DNA of 64,000 nt from Mytilinidion resinicola. Taxonomy: Eukaryota; Ascomycota; Dothideomycetes; Mytilinidiales; Mytilinidiaceae. The notes below the pieces were generated by a model. The model saw only the letters and a list, made by a program, of their open reading frames with translations. It was not told the DNA's origin and searched no databases. Numbering within the stretch: the first letter of the stretch is position 1; each line of letters opens with the position of its first letter. A program made the translations under genes and the position numbers. The DNA lies in the NCBI RefSeq assembly GCF_010093595.1, contig NW_022985447.1:39218-103217 (forward strand), read 5' to 3'. Positions 1 to 10,751 of this stretch are shown piece after piece.

Positions 1-2
1 AG

Positions 3-236
3 CATCTTCACAAGGATCAGAAGAAGGAATTGGCCAGGGCTCGGTTTAACACCACGAGCGCTGGTGCTGCTGTGCAGGCCCAAAGGGAGAAGGAAATGAT
101 TGTTGTTTGGCAGCACTCAGAAACCTTTGAGAAAAAGGTACAACACCGCATGGCAATTGAATATTGGAAAGGCCTGGCACACAGATCAAAACACGCAGAA
201 CCGGCCTACAGCAATAGATACAAAGATAGCTTGTAA
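3..236 (+). CDS. 3' part of an unrecognised gene, cut by the window start
   Basis: An open frame enters from the left edge and runs to TAA at 234-236, giving about 77 residues rich in Lys, Gln and Ala with no known motif. The first ~45 codons look more protein-like than the rest, and AAG|GTACAA at 136 could be a splice donor, so the last coding exon may end there. Function unknown. It could also be noncoding. Confidence 0.25.
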   Translation, partial: HLHKDQKKELARARFNTTSAGAAVQAQREKEMIVVWQHSETFEKKVQHRMAIEYWKGLAHRSKHAEPAYSNRYKDSL

Positions 237-1238
237 TTTGATGGTGTTGTGCTCATTTAATTGTGGTGGCCGTGCCTCGGTGATCGCCGAAAAACAACAG
301 ACTTTTGCAACCGCGGAGGTAGCGGGACCGGCGAACACGCTTGCGGATGACAGACCGGTCCCCCAGCCCCTCAGTGAAGGCTAAGGTGGTCCAGGACCCG
401 GCCTAAAGACTCGCATATTTTTGCTACAGTATGGTGTCTTCCCGAGCCGATCGACAGCCTGTTCGCCTCCCAAAGCAGATGCAAAAAATACGAGATAGTA
501 GGCGTACTCTTCATCGTTGAATACAAAGATTTAGCAAATCTCATTTCTCTTCTACATCGGCATTTGGTAAAAGGAATACACAGGCTTCTCCGCTATTACG
601 AGAGGGGTGTCTTCCACCAGCCCGGACAACAGCACTGTGAACTCGGATTACATGTCCACATATTCAGAGGTCAGTCTTGCTGCGTCCTTCGCGAGTCGTG
701 GACCATGGGTTCGGTCTTTTTGCCTCGCTCTGACCAAGACGTTCCAGGCCTGTGGGGCCGGGAGCGCTAGTATACAATCAAGGCTCGGCTCGGGTAGCCA
801 CGCCGCCATCATGCAATTCGGGCTTAGCTACTTCGTCGTTTCCTGTGTTCGACTGGTCAACCCGTGTGACCGTTGAACAAGCTTCAGGTACACCTCCGCC
901 ACGGGTCCTGATGAGACATTTGGGCCGCTCGGGAGCTGTCTTCCGATGGATCGGCTCTTCAGCCGCGGCAGATTGTGGATCCGTGTCTGCAGCACGTAGT
1001 ATCATATTGGTAAAGATCTTCGTCGCATGTCCTTCGTGTTAATGCGTGGATGCTCATTCAATGTCTAACTATCCCCACCGTCGACTCTCACTTCGAGAGT
1101 CCAGCGTCTCCTAGCTGGGCTTATTGGTGAAGTGCTCCTTCGCGTCTCACGCTCGCTTGCGGTTCTCTCGATTTGTTTTCTGCTTCTCGGTGGCCTACCG
1201 CTGTGCAATCATGATGATTCCCCTACACTTCATCGCAG
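237..1238. other. Intergenic, no supported gene
   Basis: Short overlapping open frames occur on both strands, but none has a recognisable motif or a consistent splice pattern. The 5' end of the rhodopsin-domain gene must lie in the last ~200 bases. ATG at 1061 with a donor near 1106 joined to 1239 keeps the frame, but that donor (GTCTCC) is weak. Confidence 0.4.
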
Positions 1239-2575
1239 AACTCCCCGGTGGCTGTTGCTGCGGTGTTTGCTGCCATTGCAACGATTTCAGTCACATTGCG
1301 CCTCTTTGCACGAAGAAAGAAGCGACTCGTCCTGGAGTGGGACGACTACTCCATTGTTCTAGCTCTGGTAAGAGCCTCCAGCGACTGCGCCATGGACGTT
1401 GGACTGACACTTAATCAAGGTCTGCTTACTTGGGCTTGTGGCTTGTGATATCGTCGGTACGTCTCAAAATCACTACTTCTCGCTTTCTACAGAGTTAAAT
1501 TCTTTTCAGGAGTTGTGCATGGTGGCGTTGGCCTTCATGTCACCGATGTAGTGGCTAACTATGGTCCGAAGCCATTGACCATTTTTGCAAAGGTAATCAT
1601 CTCCCTAGTCTTTATGTATACATAGGAAGATGTGTTATATATTCTATACAGACATTTTGCTGACAAGCCCAAGGACCTTATTGCAGTCCAAATCCTTTGG
1701 GCAACGAGTCTCATGTTCACGAAGACTTCGATTCTGTTCTTCTACACGAGAATATTCACGGTCCCTGCCTTCCGTCTTGCCGCCCGCATTATTGGTGGTG
1801 TTGTCGTCCTGTGGGCATTGAGTGTTATTCTTTGCGGCTTTCTGCTATGTCGACCATTCGCTTTCAACTGGGACCAAACTATTCCCAACGGACACTGTGG
1901 CAATCAAATCCTGTCGTACGAGCTCACAGGAGCATTTAACATCTGCACTGATGTCATGGTATTGGCTCTTCCGCTCCCGCTCATCTGGAACCTACAGATG
2001 AGAATGGCCAATAAAATTGGGCTCCTCGGAGTCTTTACTGTGGGCTTCTTCGTGTGTGTTGTCAGCGTCGTTCGATTGATCACGCTCATCCATCTCTCTT
2101 GTAAGTCCGACTACACCTCTCTCATATGCCACGCGAAGGTACAATGACGCCGCTTCTTGGATACCGTCTGACGCTCCTAGACTCCGACATCACCTACTCC
2201 GTCCCCAACGCACTTATCTGGAGCATGCTCGAGCCCGCCATCGGTATCACGCTTGCCTGTCTCCCCGTCATTCGACCACTCCTTGGATCGGGCTTCAGCT
2301 CTCTCTCCAAGAGTAAAAATACAAGCGAGAAGACGCGGTCCAATTTCCAGCAACTCGACGAAAACTACCCCCTGCGTTCCCTTGGCGACAGCAAGAGGGC
2401 CATGAACGTGGAGGTGGGGTCGGAACACGGGTCTACCAGAGAGATCAACCTTCCCGAGATAAACGTACAGCATGCTATCGAGAATACTGGACCGCTCGAC
2501 TCCCATCGGATGTCGCAACGGGACAAGAAGATTACGGTTACCCAGGAGTTTACGCAGGAGTGGACCACGAGGTAA
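1239..2575 (+). CDS. Fungal rhodopsin-domain (Pth11/SAT4-like) integral membrane protein
   Basis: Seven-helix-type membrane protein of the large fungal rhodopsin-domain family, members of which are studied as Pth11-like receptors. Its ligand is unknown. Coding exons that keep one frame: 1239-1367, 1420-1456, 1510-1592, about 1626-2100 and 2181-2575. Visible hallmarks are LRLFARRKKRL followed by WDDYSIVLAL, then TKTSILFFYTRIF, FNICTDVMVLALPLPLIWNL and LACLPVIRPLLG, which are the conserved helix and loop motifs. The last ~100 residues are polar and disordered, as expected for a cytoplasmic tail. Introns 1368-1419, 1457-1509 and 2101-2180 have good splice sites. The intron after 1592 is problematic (see findings). 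The start codon is unresolved because the frame is closed just upstream of 1239, so one more 5' exon is needed. Confidence 0.75.
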
Positions 2576-4130
2576 CTCTTTTTCGATTAAAGTCTGGTGA
2601 TGGTGTGTACGATATATCTTCAGGGAATAACGGCGGCTTGTTATCCCTGAAACTCCACGCAATTGGCGTTAGATTGTCCTGGAAGAAAAAAGGGACTCAT
2701 GAAAATTATCAATACGAAAACTGGCTCGTCGCCAAATTATAAACGTCGTTCGTCGATTCAGTTCCGAAGGCCTCGTATATCAGCGAGTCGTTCATGATGG
2801 TTGTGTGGTTGAAGTCGTCGCTTCCACCCTGTACCAATTGTCCATCGCCCAAGACGGCTGTGTACGCTGCGTCCTACGACCCAGGTGTTCCCGCCACCGC
2901 ATGCCCACTTCCACCCCTTCTCCCATGCACATCCGTCTCGGCCTTCCTCGCATCTTCATACTGCGGACTGTACTCCCCCTCCCCCCCTCGGCCCATAATG
3001 CCAAGTCCGCGCCAACATCTTCTCCAGCCCCGCCGCAATATGATACAGCAAATAAGAGTTTCCCGCCGCGAACGGAAAGACAAATGGCGTGAACGGGACC
3101 AACGGGGTAACGAATGGTGTCCACTAGCGCGCGTCTTCTTCCTTTAGCCGACACGGTTTCTTGTGGCCCGGGAGGCTACATGGCGTTAGGAACACTGGTG
3201 CGAAAAGCAGCCCAGCATAACACAGATACAATTCCAGCTTTTCGTCTCTCCCAGAAATCTAACGCGCTAACTTTTCCTTGAACTTGAGCGAAAGAAATCG
3301 GATTTGAGCAATGGACTTCGATTTGAGTTTTTCATGCTCCCTAGATTGTTACATCCAGTCTGGATTTCGGGTATTGCGTTGAAGAAAGCCTAAACGGTTG
3401 CAAACCAGTATACGCAGACATTGTCCAGGTACAGCGTCACCCAACAGTGAGATCAATCATGCACCCATCGATTCCTTCTCTATGTATTCCGTGTAGAGCT
3501 TTCGCAGCAGGTTGATTTAAAGGTGAGAGATGAAGGTTGGGAGGATGCTGGAGATAGAAGAACATCTAGATATCATCCGCGCTAAATTACTAAGCTTTGT
3601 GATATGGCACCCTTCGTCTATGTGATTTTACCAGTAAAGATATCGATGCTGCCTCTTTGATCATGGATTCGAGAACTAACAATTATGAACTAGAATGTTA
3701 GAGCTTGAGTGAAGAAATGGGCCCTGTTATTTCGGTCCAGCACCTAAGAGCACGTGCATTTGGGACAGTGAATTCCCAGCAATGTCCTTTGGGCTTCCCT
3801 ATAGAGTGACTAGCGCGCTTATTCAATTTCTCAAGGTAAGAGTGGAGTTCCGCAGCACCCAATCGCTGTTCTCGTCCAGACCCAATCACCCTCAATCTTG
3901 AAGACCCCACCCAGTCCATGTATTCCAATTTGGGAACAGATTCTCGCTTTTCTCATCCAGCTTCCGTAAACCTCTAGCCCCAAGAGAACCCATCTATCCA
4001 ATCCACACATTCTAAGTCCAGGACCCAGGAACCAGCAATCAATCTTCTCATCTAAGACTAGCGGCCCTCTATCCCCAAGATCTATCTACTATATCCACTC
4101 TACCCACAGGAAGCAATACTCACCTCATCT
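2576..4130. other. Gene-poor stretch with a possible decayed coding segment
   Basis: Apart from the minus-strand segment at 2709-3123 listed separately, only short frames without motifs are present. Bases 3200-4130 hold nothing I can support. Confidence 0.4.
2709..3123 (-). pseudogene. Possible decayed coding segment, family not recognised
   Basis: Reading the minus strand from a TAG|TGG acceptor-like site at 3123 gives protein-like text with PFVFPFAAGNSYLLYH and MLARTWHYGP. The frame then slips by one at a G-rich run near 2980, continues as EGEYSPQYEDARKAETDVHG, meets an in-frame TAG near 2874 and continues as GDGQLVQGGSDDFNHTTI to a stop at 2709. This would fit a gene hit by a frameshift and a nonsense change, or an unrecognised intron. 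No family was identified and no start was found. Confidence 0.25.
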
Positions 4131-7100
4131 CTAATCGTAGTTGACCTTAAGAGCTACCACAAAGTTAGCATGAACCTTCTAACACGTATTTAGACCAGAA
4201 AAACTTACAACAAGGAAACGGCCAATAGCTATCATACTTCTCCGTCAAATACGCATGATACGGCCACTTCTCCCCCTCGAACATCTCCTTTGCCACCTTA
4301 TGCACAAGCCCCTGCGGGCCCAACGCCGGCCGCAAGCCCGGCAGCCTCGCAACCTCCTTCAGCATCGTCGTCAGCGCCACCCGCGTCATCGGCAAGCCCA
4401 AGCACTCATGCGGGCCCGAGCCCAGATGCACGTACGAGTCGATATCGCGCGTTGGGTCGAACGCCTCTGGGTTCGGGAATGCCGCCGCATCGTGCGAGAC
4501 AGAGCGGAGATTCACGAAGACACGGTCGCCTTCTTTCAGCTGGATCGTGCGGTCGCCGTCCTGGATCTCGACCGCTTTGGCGACTTCGCGGAGGACGCCG
4601 GTTTCGCCGTAGAGGCGGGAGCCTTCGAGGAAGTAGTGCATTAGCGTATCGAATGCCTCGTCGGTGTCCAGCTTCGCGAGGGCCTGGACATTGGGCCATT
4701 GCTCCTTGCCGAGGGGGTCGTTGAGGAAGAACTCGATCGTCTGGCCGAAGAGCTGGCCTTGGTTCGCGACCATGCCGCCAGCAGTGCCGAGGATATGGCC
4801 CCAGACGAGTGTCTTGACATCGAGGCCGGAGTCGAGGAGGCGCTCGATCATGTGCTTGCCGTAGTCTTTGAGGGGGCTGTTGTCGGGCCAGATGGAGTGC
4901 ATAACTGAGGAGAGGACGCCGCCGTGCTTTATTTCCTCGACGTTGGCCTGGACGAGCTTGCCGAGGAGGGCGGTAGCTTTTTGGGCTTTGACGTGTAGGG
5001 GGAAGGATGCGGCGACGTCGACATCGAAGAAGACGAGGGCGAAGACGGCGGACATGATGAGGTAGAGCTCGGCTTCAGTAAAGACACCAGGCTTCTCATC
5101 AGTCTTTAGGGGGAGCATGAAGAGCTCGGAGCAGAAGTGAAGATGGGCGAGGTTGCCGACGTCGCGGATGATGTCGACTTGGGTGAAGTCGGCAATCTTA
5201 ACTGACTTGCCCTTCAGCAGCTTCTTGGTTGTGGTCTCGTAGTACGCCTTCACTTCCGCGTTCCAGTCCTTGGTATACAGGGCGTCTTTCATCATCTTCC
5301 GTGACTGGGCGTTCTTGGGTCCATCTCCAGCAAGCATGAAGTCCTTAGCTGGAGATCCCATCAAGAACTCAATGTTCTTGCCCCAAGTGACCTTGAATGT
5401 ATCTTTGTCACCCATAATTGTCGTAGCTGCCTTATACCCCAGAATCATTTGCGGGTGAGGAGTGAACTTTGGCTTGTCGAAGTCGTATAGGTGAGCCTTG
5501 TTGAGGCCTTTTAGAGCTTCCTCCATGGCATCTGGAGTAGTCAATGGGTAGTGAGCATATACCGAGTTTTCCTCGAAATGGTCGGGGAACGCGCGGAGGA
5601 ACAGTTTGTAGAACACGCAGCCGTTGTCGATACCGGTATCGGTGTCAACTTGTGCGAAGCCCCAGTTCGTCAAGGTCTTGGGATTGTAGTCAAGCGTATA
5701 GAACCTGTCGCCCCGTACAAGTGCTACAGCGTCGGAAAGCACAGCACGAGAGACAGTGAAGGGTGGTGTGAGGCCAGCGCCGGGAGCTAGTGGCTTCTTC
5801 GCCTCTTCAACAACGATGCCGGGGTAGATTTCGACCTGGTCCGGAGTTTCATAGAGGTTCTTAAGCTGCTGGGCGACGTCTGGATCGGAATTGATGTCCT
5901 CGAAAGTATCATGAGGCTTGAGTCCAAAGTATTGCCTGAACTCGTTCAACGAGCAGAGATTCCATGAGCGTGTCTGCTCGATACCGAGAACCTCAATCGC
6001 TCGCATCACGGCTGGTACCCTGTTCGCTCCGAAGGAGTTTGCACAGTCCTCCACACCCTCCTTCAAAATCTTGACAAGACCATCATCGGGGTAGGTGCCA
6101 TCAGCGTTGCGTTTAAGGTCTGCGAATGGCCGTAACTCAGGCTCTTTCGGTGTGGTGTGGTACATGCCCTTCAGCCTGCTGAGAAATTCATCTTTGCCAA
6201 CAGACTTCGCATCTCTACCAGGGAACAACTTGTCCCACAGGTCCTGTGTCCACTTTTCATCTTTGTCTGAGACGGCGGAATGCCATCGATACACTAAGTT
6301 AAACTCCGCCGAAACCTGATTTCCTACCCCAAGTGGAGGACCGTCTTTGATGATAGCGCGAGGATTCAGCTGCCAGTTGCTGTCAGTGCGGTTGAGGTTC
6401 AAAATTGTCCGGACGTAGTCGACCAGGACGATGTTGATATAAAGACCGCAGGTGATGAGCCGTCCAGTCTGGAACAGGTCCTCATCATACTTGACCAACT
6501 TTGCCTTGTAAGCGTCTGCAGCTTTTGCATCTTTCGGATCTTCCGGTTCGGTGGGCTTTGTGAACCTGCCATTCTCATTAATGGCGGCAAGGTTCTCTAC
6601 CGTGTAGTTGTGGAATCTATTGAACATGATCAGGATAGCGCCAACTCCCGGAGGGAAAGCTAGCAGACGGGCCTCCGAGAAACAGTCTGGCTTGATCCTG
6701 CCGTTGTACTGGTCTTTGGTTCGCATCAAGTCCTGTTCGTCCTGATTGCTACCGTACAATGGCGAAAGGTCCAAATAGGAAGAGGTCAACGAGATCGAGG
6801 GATCTTGGTGATCGGTCCGGAACAGGTCATGAATGATGATGGAGGCGAAGTAGAAGAGCATACTCGATATACGGTTAGGATGGAGTTCGTGATGCTTACG
6901 GGTCATTAGAGAGTCGAAGACAACGCCGGGGTCTGGGCGGTAAGGTGGTTGAGCCCTCGTCGGCTTTACTGTCCTCGCATAGGGGGTACCAGCTGCGCCG
7001 AGCTTAGGGTGTAGTAGGCTCTGGCAATCCAGTCAGTGATCGTACCACGTTGGTTAGACAGGTGCCCACGGACGTTGTTCGAGCCATCAGCTGCCCGGTA

Positions 7101-7708
7101 CTGGTACTTGCCGCCGAGATATCTATTTGAGTCAATTGCCTGCTAGACATATTGGGTACTGGCGCTATGAAATGAAAACACTAACGACTGGGGAGGATGC
7201 TCTAGGTCGTTCCACAGTTGCGTAAGAAACAAATTTGTTAGCTTGGTTCGGAGCCCTGAGCCGTCTGGTAGGCCTGCTGCCGCCTGAGAGAATATCAGCA
7301 AGCGCGTGGAACAACCAGGGTGCCGTGACATCTACTCACATGGATCAACCCTTCCATCTGATAGGTCTTGTCATCCAGCAACTCTCCAGACATTTTAGTT
7401 TGCTGGATATCGATCAGGGTCTTGATGTCAGGAATTGACAAGCGAGAAATGTCAGACAAAGTGCTCTCAATCGTGTGCAGCAGACTACCGCTCGGCTCTT
7501 CGGGCAGATTACTACCATCGCCAGTTCCGTGAGGGACAGGCCTCGCAACAGCATTGACCAAACCGGCGGCTGTTCTGAAGGAGCTTCCGATCTTGTTGCG
7601 GAGTGCATCAAGCTCGGAAAGCTCTTCCGGCTTAGGCGGTGTGACGCCTGTTCTCATGTCCATGGTGTCTGGATCCTGTGCATGGCGAAGCCACGTCAGC
7701 GTGAACAT
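4131..7708 (-). CDS. ppoA: Psi-producing oxygenase (fatty acid heme dioxygenase / P450 fusion)
   Basis: Predicted 1116-residue linoleate dioxygenase-diol synthase that makes oxylipins controlling sporulation and secondary metabolism in moulds. Exons: 7708-7340, 7283-7186, 7122-7074, 7020-4209 and 4153-4131; the total is exactly divisible by three. The last intron (GTAAGT, branch GCTAAC, TAG) replaces the C terminus of the long open frame by SLKVNYD. The N-terminal cyclooxygenase-like domain shows the distal heme His in IIIHDLF (about H236) and the YRWH motif with catalytic Tyr (about Y416) and proximal His (about H419). The C-terminal P450-like domain keeps the cysteine ligand in GPHECLG (about C1045), as in PpoA and unlike PpoC, so hydroperoxide isomerase activity is likely. 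ATG 7708 is the first in-frame Met; the next (7663) is an alternative. The ppoA versus other ppo assignment is inference; the family is certain. Confidence 0.93.
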
Positions 7709-9295
7709 ACGAGCGCCTGTCGACTTGACGTCGGGCGGTGATATGTTGCTGGGAAAGGGAGGATTTGAGGAAGAGGAAACCGAGGAAGAGAGGAGCTAAG
7801 ATAGAGGAAGAGAGGTGTTTAGGAAGAGTTATGAACGTCATCAAGACTTTAATATAAGGTTGAACACGCGGTGACAAGGAGAAGATGACATCAAGTGGCG
7901 CAGCGCGGATAAATGAAGATCAAGCGAAGAGGAGAGAACTAGAATAAAGTGATGCAAAATGAAGAGCCATTAGAACTCGTCCTACTCTCATAGTTCGCCA
8001 TTCCACCCAATCCATCTTGAAAACAATGAAATTGACAAGGCCAACCCGGGAAAGTGCGGAAAGCAATCGTCGTGGACGAGATGTCCCAAAGTTGTTTGAA
8101 GAGGGACGATGCTAGGAGAGGATGAAGATGCTTAAGAAATATGTAGGTCGTGGATAAGTTTGTAGGTAGGCCTCAATGGCTGATAGTCAGGGAGTGTGGT
8201 GAAACATGCAGGGACTTACTGGGGACGACTACGGCAATTGCGCGCGTGCTCGGTTGTAAGGAAAGAGCAAGTTCTCACGACACGTCAAACAGAGGGTCAT
8301 ACAACAGAATCAGTCCAGAAGTATATGGCTACTAGGGAGAAACCGAAAGCCAAAGACCGTAGCAGTGTATATAGAAAAAGATGGATAACCGGCACGTAAG
8401 AAAGCACGACAAGATATCAAGACACACACAGCCAACAGCCGAGCAGCTGGATCTTATAACAACAGGCCGGGCTACCCAGGGTCAGGCGGGAATGGTTCGT
8501 CGCCTTGTGCAGCTGCGGCTGAGGGCGAGATGGACGGCTGTCTCAACGCTGCCGCGGAGTGCTGAAGCCAGCGAGCAGCCCAAAATAACGCGAGCCACGC
8601 CTCCACCCCGCCAGTCCGCCCTTTGAGATAGCACTGGCGGTATGACCCCCAGCCAATGGCATGCCGCGAGTTGCAACGTCGTTCGAGCAGGCCGCGGGTG
8701 GTGTCAGACGGCCAGCTGGGTTGGGTTCTGTCTGGTGGCTCCATCAAAAGAGACCCCACCGGCGTCTCTCAGGGGCCCTCTCCGCTTGCAGCCAATGTGT
8801 CCACTGTGCCAGCAGGCGACAAAGAAGGCGTCTGATGCCGGCGGTGCCGCCTGGCGAGAAGGCAGTGATCGTGCCATTTGGAGATAATGGCTGCCAGGGC
8901 GATGCAGCGCTTATGCAGGACCGCATCCACGCCGCCTCGACCTCGGTCTGGCCGACGACGACCAATAATGCAATCATGCCGGACCAATTTCAATCGTGAC
9001 CCTCGTCTACGCTGACATAAGTGCAAAATGACGATCCAATTATGGCCGCGTTGCAGTGGCCGCTTTGGTATTGTATCTATTGCACCATCAAGACGTCTCA
9101 GGGCTTGGCTGACAGCATACACCAAGCCTGCAACCTCGTAGGTTAGTGCCAGAGCGCCGGGTGACGGCCCCATTCACTGTTCCGCCTAGCCTACACTCCC
9201 TTGCTGCAGCCAGCGGCACCTTGCGGCTGTGGCTGAATCCTCCACCTGCGCGAGAGCGATACGAACGCAGACGTGTGTCGCCCGTCTCATGCTGC
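7709..9295. other. Intergenic upstream of ppo, no supported gene
   Basis: Contains the presumed ppo promoter and leader next to 7708 and the 3' flank of TSC13. Overlapping open frames around 8470-9350 lie on both strands in GC-rich DNA, none with a motif. Confidence 0.4.
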
Positions 9296-10297
9296 TCAGT
9301 AGATGCCTGGCAGGATGTAGAACCGCTTCCGCTTATACTCGGCCCCAAACTCCTTCCTGTACCTCATCTCCTTCTTCCGCGCCCACACAGCCATCTGTCC
9401 TACCGCCGCTACGGCGAATATGGCCGTGCTGAGACTCCAGTTAACCGACAAGATTCCAAGCCACGCCACCGTCTCAAACATGTAGTTTGGGCATGTCACA
9501 AGGCTGAATCCTAGGCCCTTTGGAATCCCCCGCTCTGTGCTACCTGGCTTCCGTAGGTCGCGGAGTGTGAGGTGGTTTGAGAAGTTTCCGAGCTCTCCGA
9601 CTACGAACATTGCAACGCCCGCGTATTTAAATACAGGGTTGGCCGCTTTTGCTGTGGGTGCGGAGGGCAGATATGTCCAGAATGCGATGTTGACACCGGC
9701 CAACAACCAGTAATGTGCGCTGTTCTTGAAGATATTGAGGGCGGGCATTGTTGCCAGCGAGAAACGGTGAACAAACAATGTCTCGTATTCTCGCTTGAGA
9801 AAGTGAAGCATTATCATTAACAAGGATATCGTCTGTAGTTCCGATGGTGGCCTGGTGAGGAGAAGGTAGAAAATGGGGTGGATGATGAGAGGTCCTAGAT
9901 ATTCGACGACGAAGACGGTGCGCCAGGAGATTTGCGGCCCTAAATTAAAGACTGTCAGCGTTCAATCTGAGGAAGGAGTGGGTGCTTCTTACCTAGGTCC
10001 TTCACATCGATCGTGCTCTTGTTCCTCAGCCCAGTATCTTGCACCGTGACGCTGCTGGAATTGGGTATGGCCGATCCATCACTGCCCTTGGTGATCTTGA
10101 GTCGATGGACAGAAATCTTCGAGCTCGCAGCAATCAGCTTGTAGAGTTCCGCTGCGGAGTCCTCGCGACCAACGGTGGTCTCTTCAGGCAAATTCTTGAT
10201 CGGCTTGCCTAGGAGCAATTGGTTAGGTCATGGCTTCCCAACTTGCTCAGCGCTTCTTACCTCGAGGGCGGACGACCAGAGCTATCGTCGTCGACAT
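9296..10297 (-). CDS. TSC13: Very-long-chain enoyl-CoA reductase Tsc13
   Basis: Last enzyme of the endoplasmic-reticulum fatty acid elongation cycle: it reduces trans-2-enoyl-CoA with NADPH, feeding sphingolipid synthesis. Exons 10297-10261, 10208-9993 and 9939-9296 give 298 residues, close to the 310 of yeast Tsc13. The N-terminal ~95 residues form the ubiquitin-like cytosolic part (GKPIKNLPEE near the start). The rest is the steroid 5-alpha-reductase-type membrane domain, with HFLKREYETLFVHRFS, several hydrophobic helices, the TCPNYMFE motif and the conserved end KEFGAEYKRKRFYILPGIY. Both introns (52 and 53 nt) have GTAAGA donors and are phase-consistent. ATG 10297 is the only start that reaches the first junction in frame. 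It lies 454 bp from the ATE1 stop, on the same strand. Confidence 0.95.
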
Positions 10298-10751
10298 CGT
10301 GTCCGATCTCGTGTTGGGAGACGAAAGTACGTGGCATGTTTTGGTGGGAGTTGAGCTGCACGGATGACGGCGGAGGCCCGCTAGCGCGGTTTTGGCATGT
10401 ACCTATGAATTACGGTCAGCATTAGAGACATTCTCCACCTTCATCCTAAGCTAGCATTCTTTCGGATACATAGTCGGCACGGCTTGGAAATAGTAAGCCT
10501 TACGCTTAATCATAGGACTCTCGCGATATACACTGAAGTAGAAGCATACTGCGAGTGAAGACCTGAACTAGATATGCTGTTCAATTGAAGCGAATACTCC
10601 ACTCATACATAGGAGGGACAGGTGCACAATTATTCAATTCAAAACGCCTTGATCTGGGAATAATTCACGAATGATGCTATCCCTAGCTATATACCTAAGC
10701 CTATGATGACGTTGAAGGAAGCAATATCGCATGACTAGCACCAGTAATAGT
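10298..10751. other. Intergenic, TSC13 promoter and ATE1 3' flank
   Basis: No gene or motif seen. It separates two minus-strand genes, so it should hold the ATE1 terminator and the TSC13 promoter. Confidence 0.4.

Noticed and set aside
2177..2662. 161-codon minus-strand frame
   Set aside because: Antisense to the last exon of the rhodopsin-domain gene, whose plus-strand motifs are clear.
8769..9173. 134-codon minus-strand frame
   Set aside because: Arg/His-rich low-information text overlapping other frames on both strands; no ATG-motif combination.
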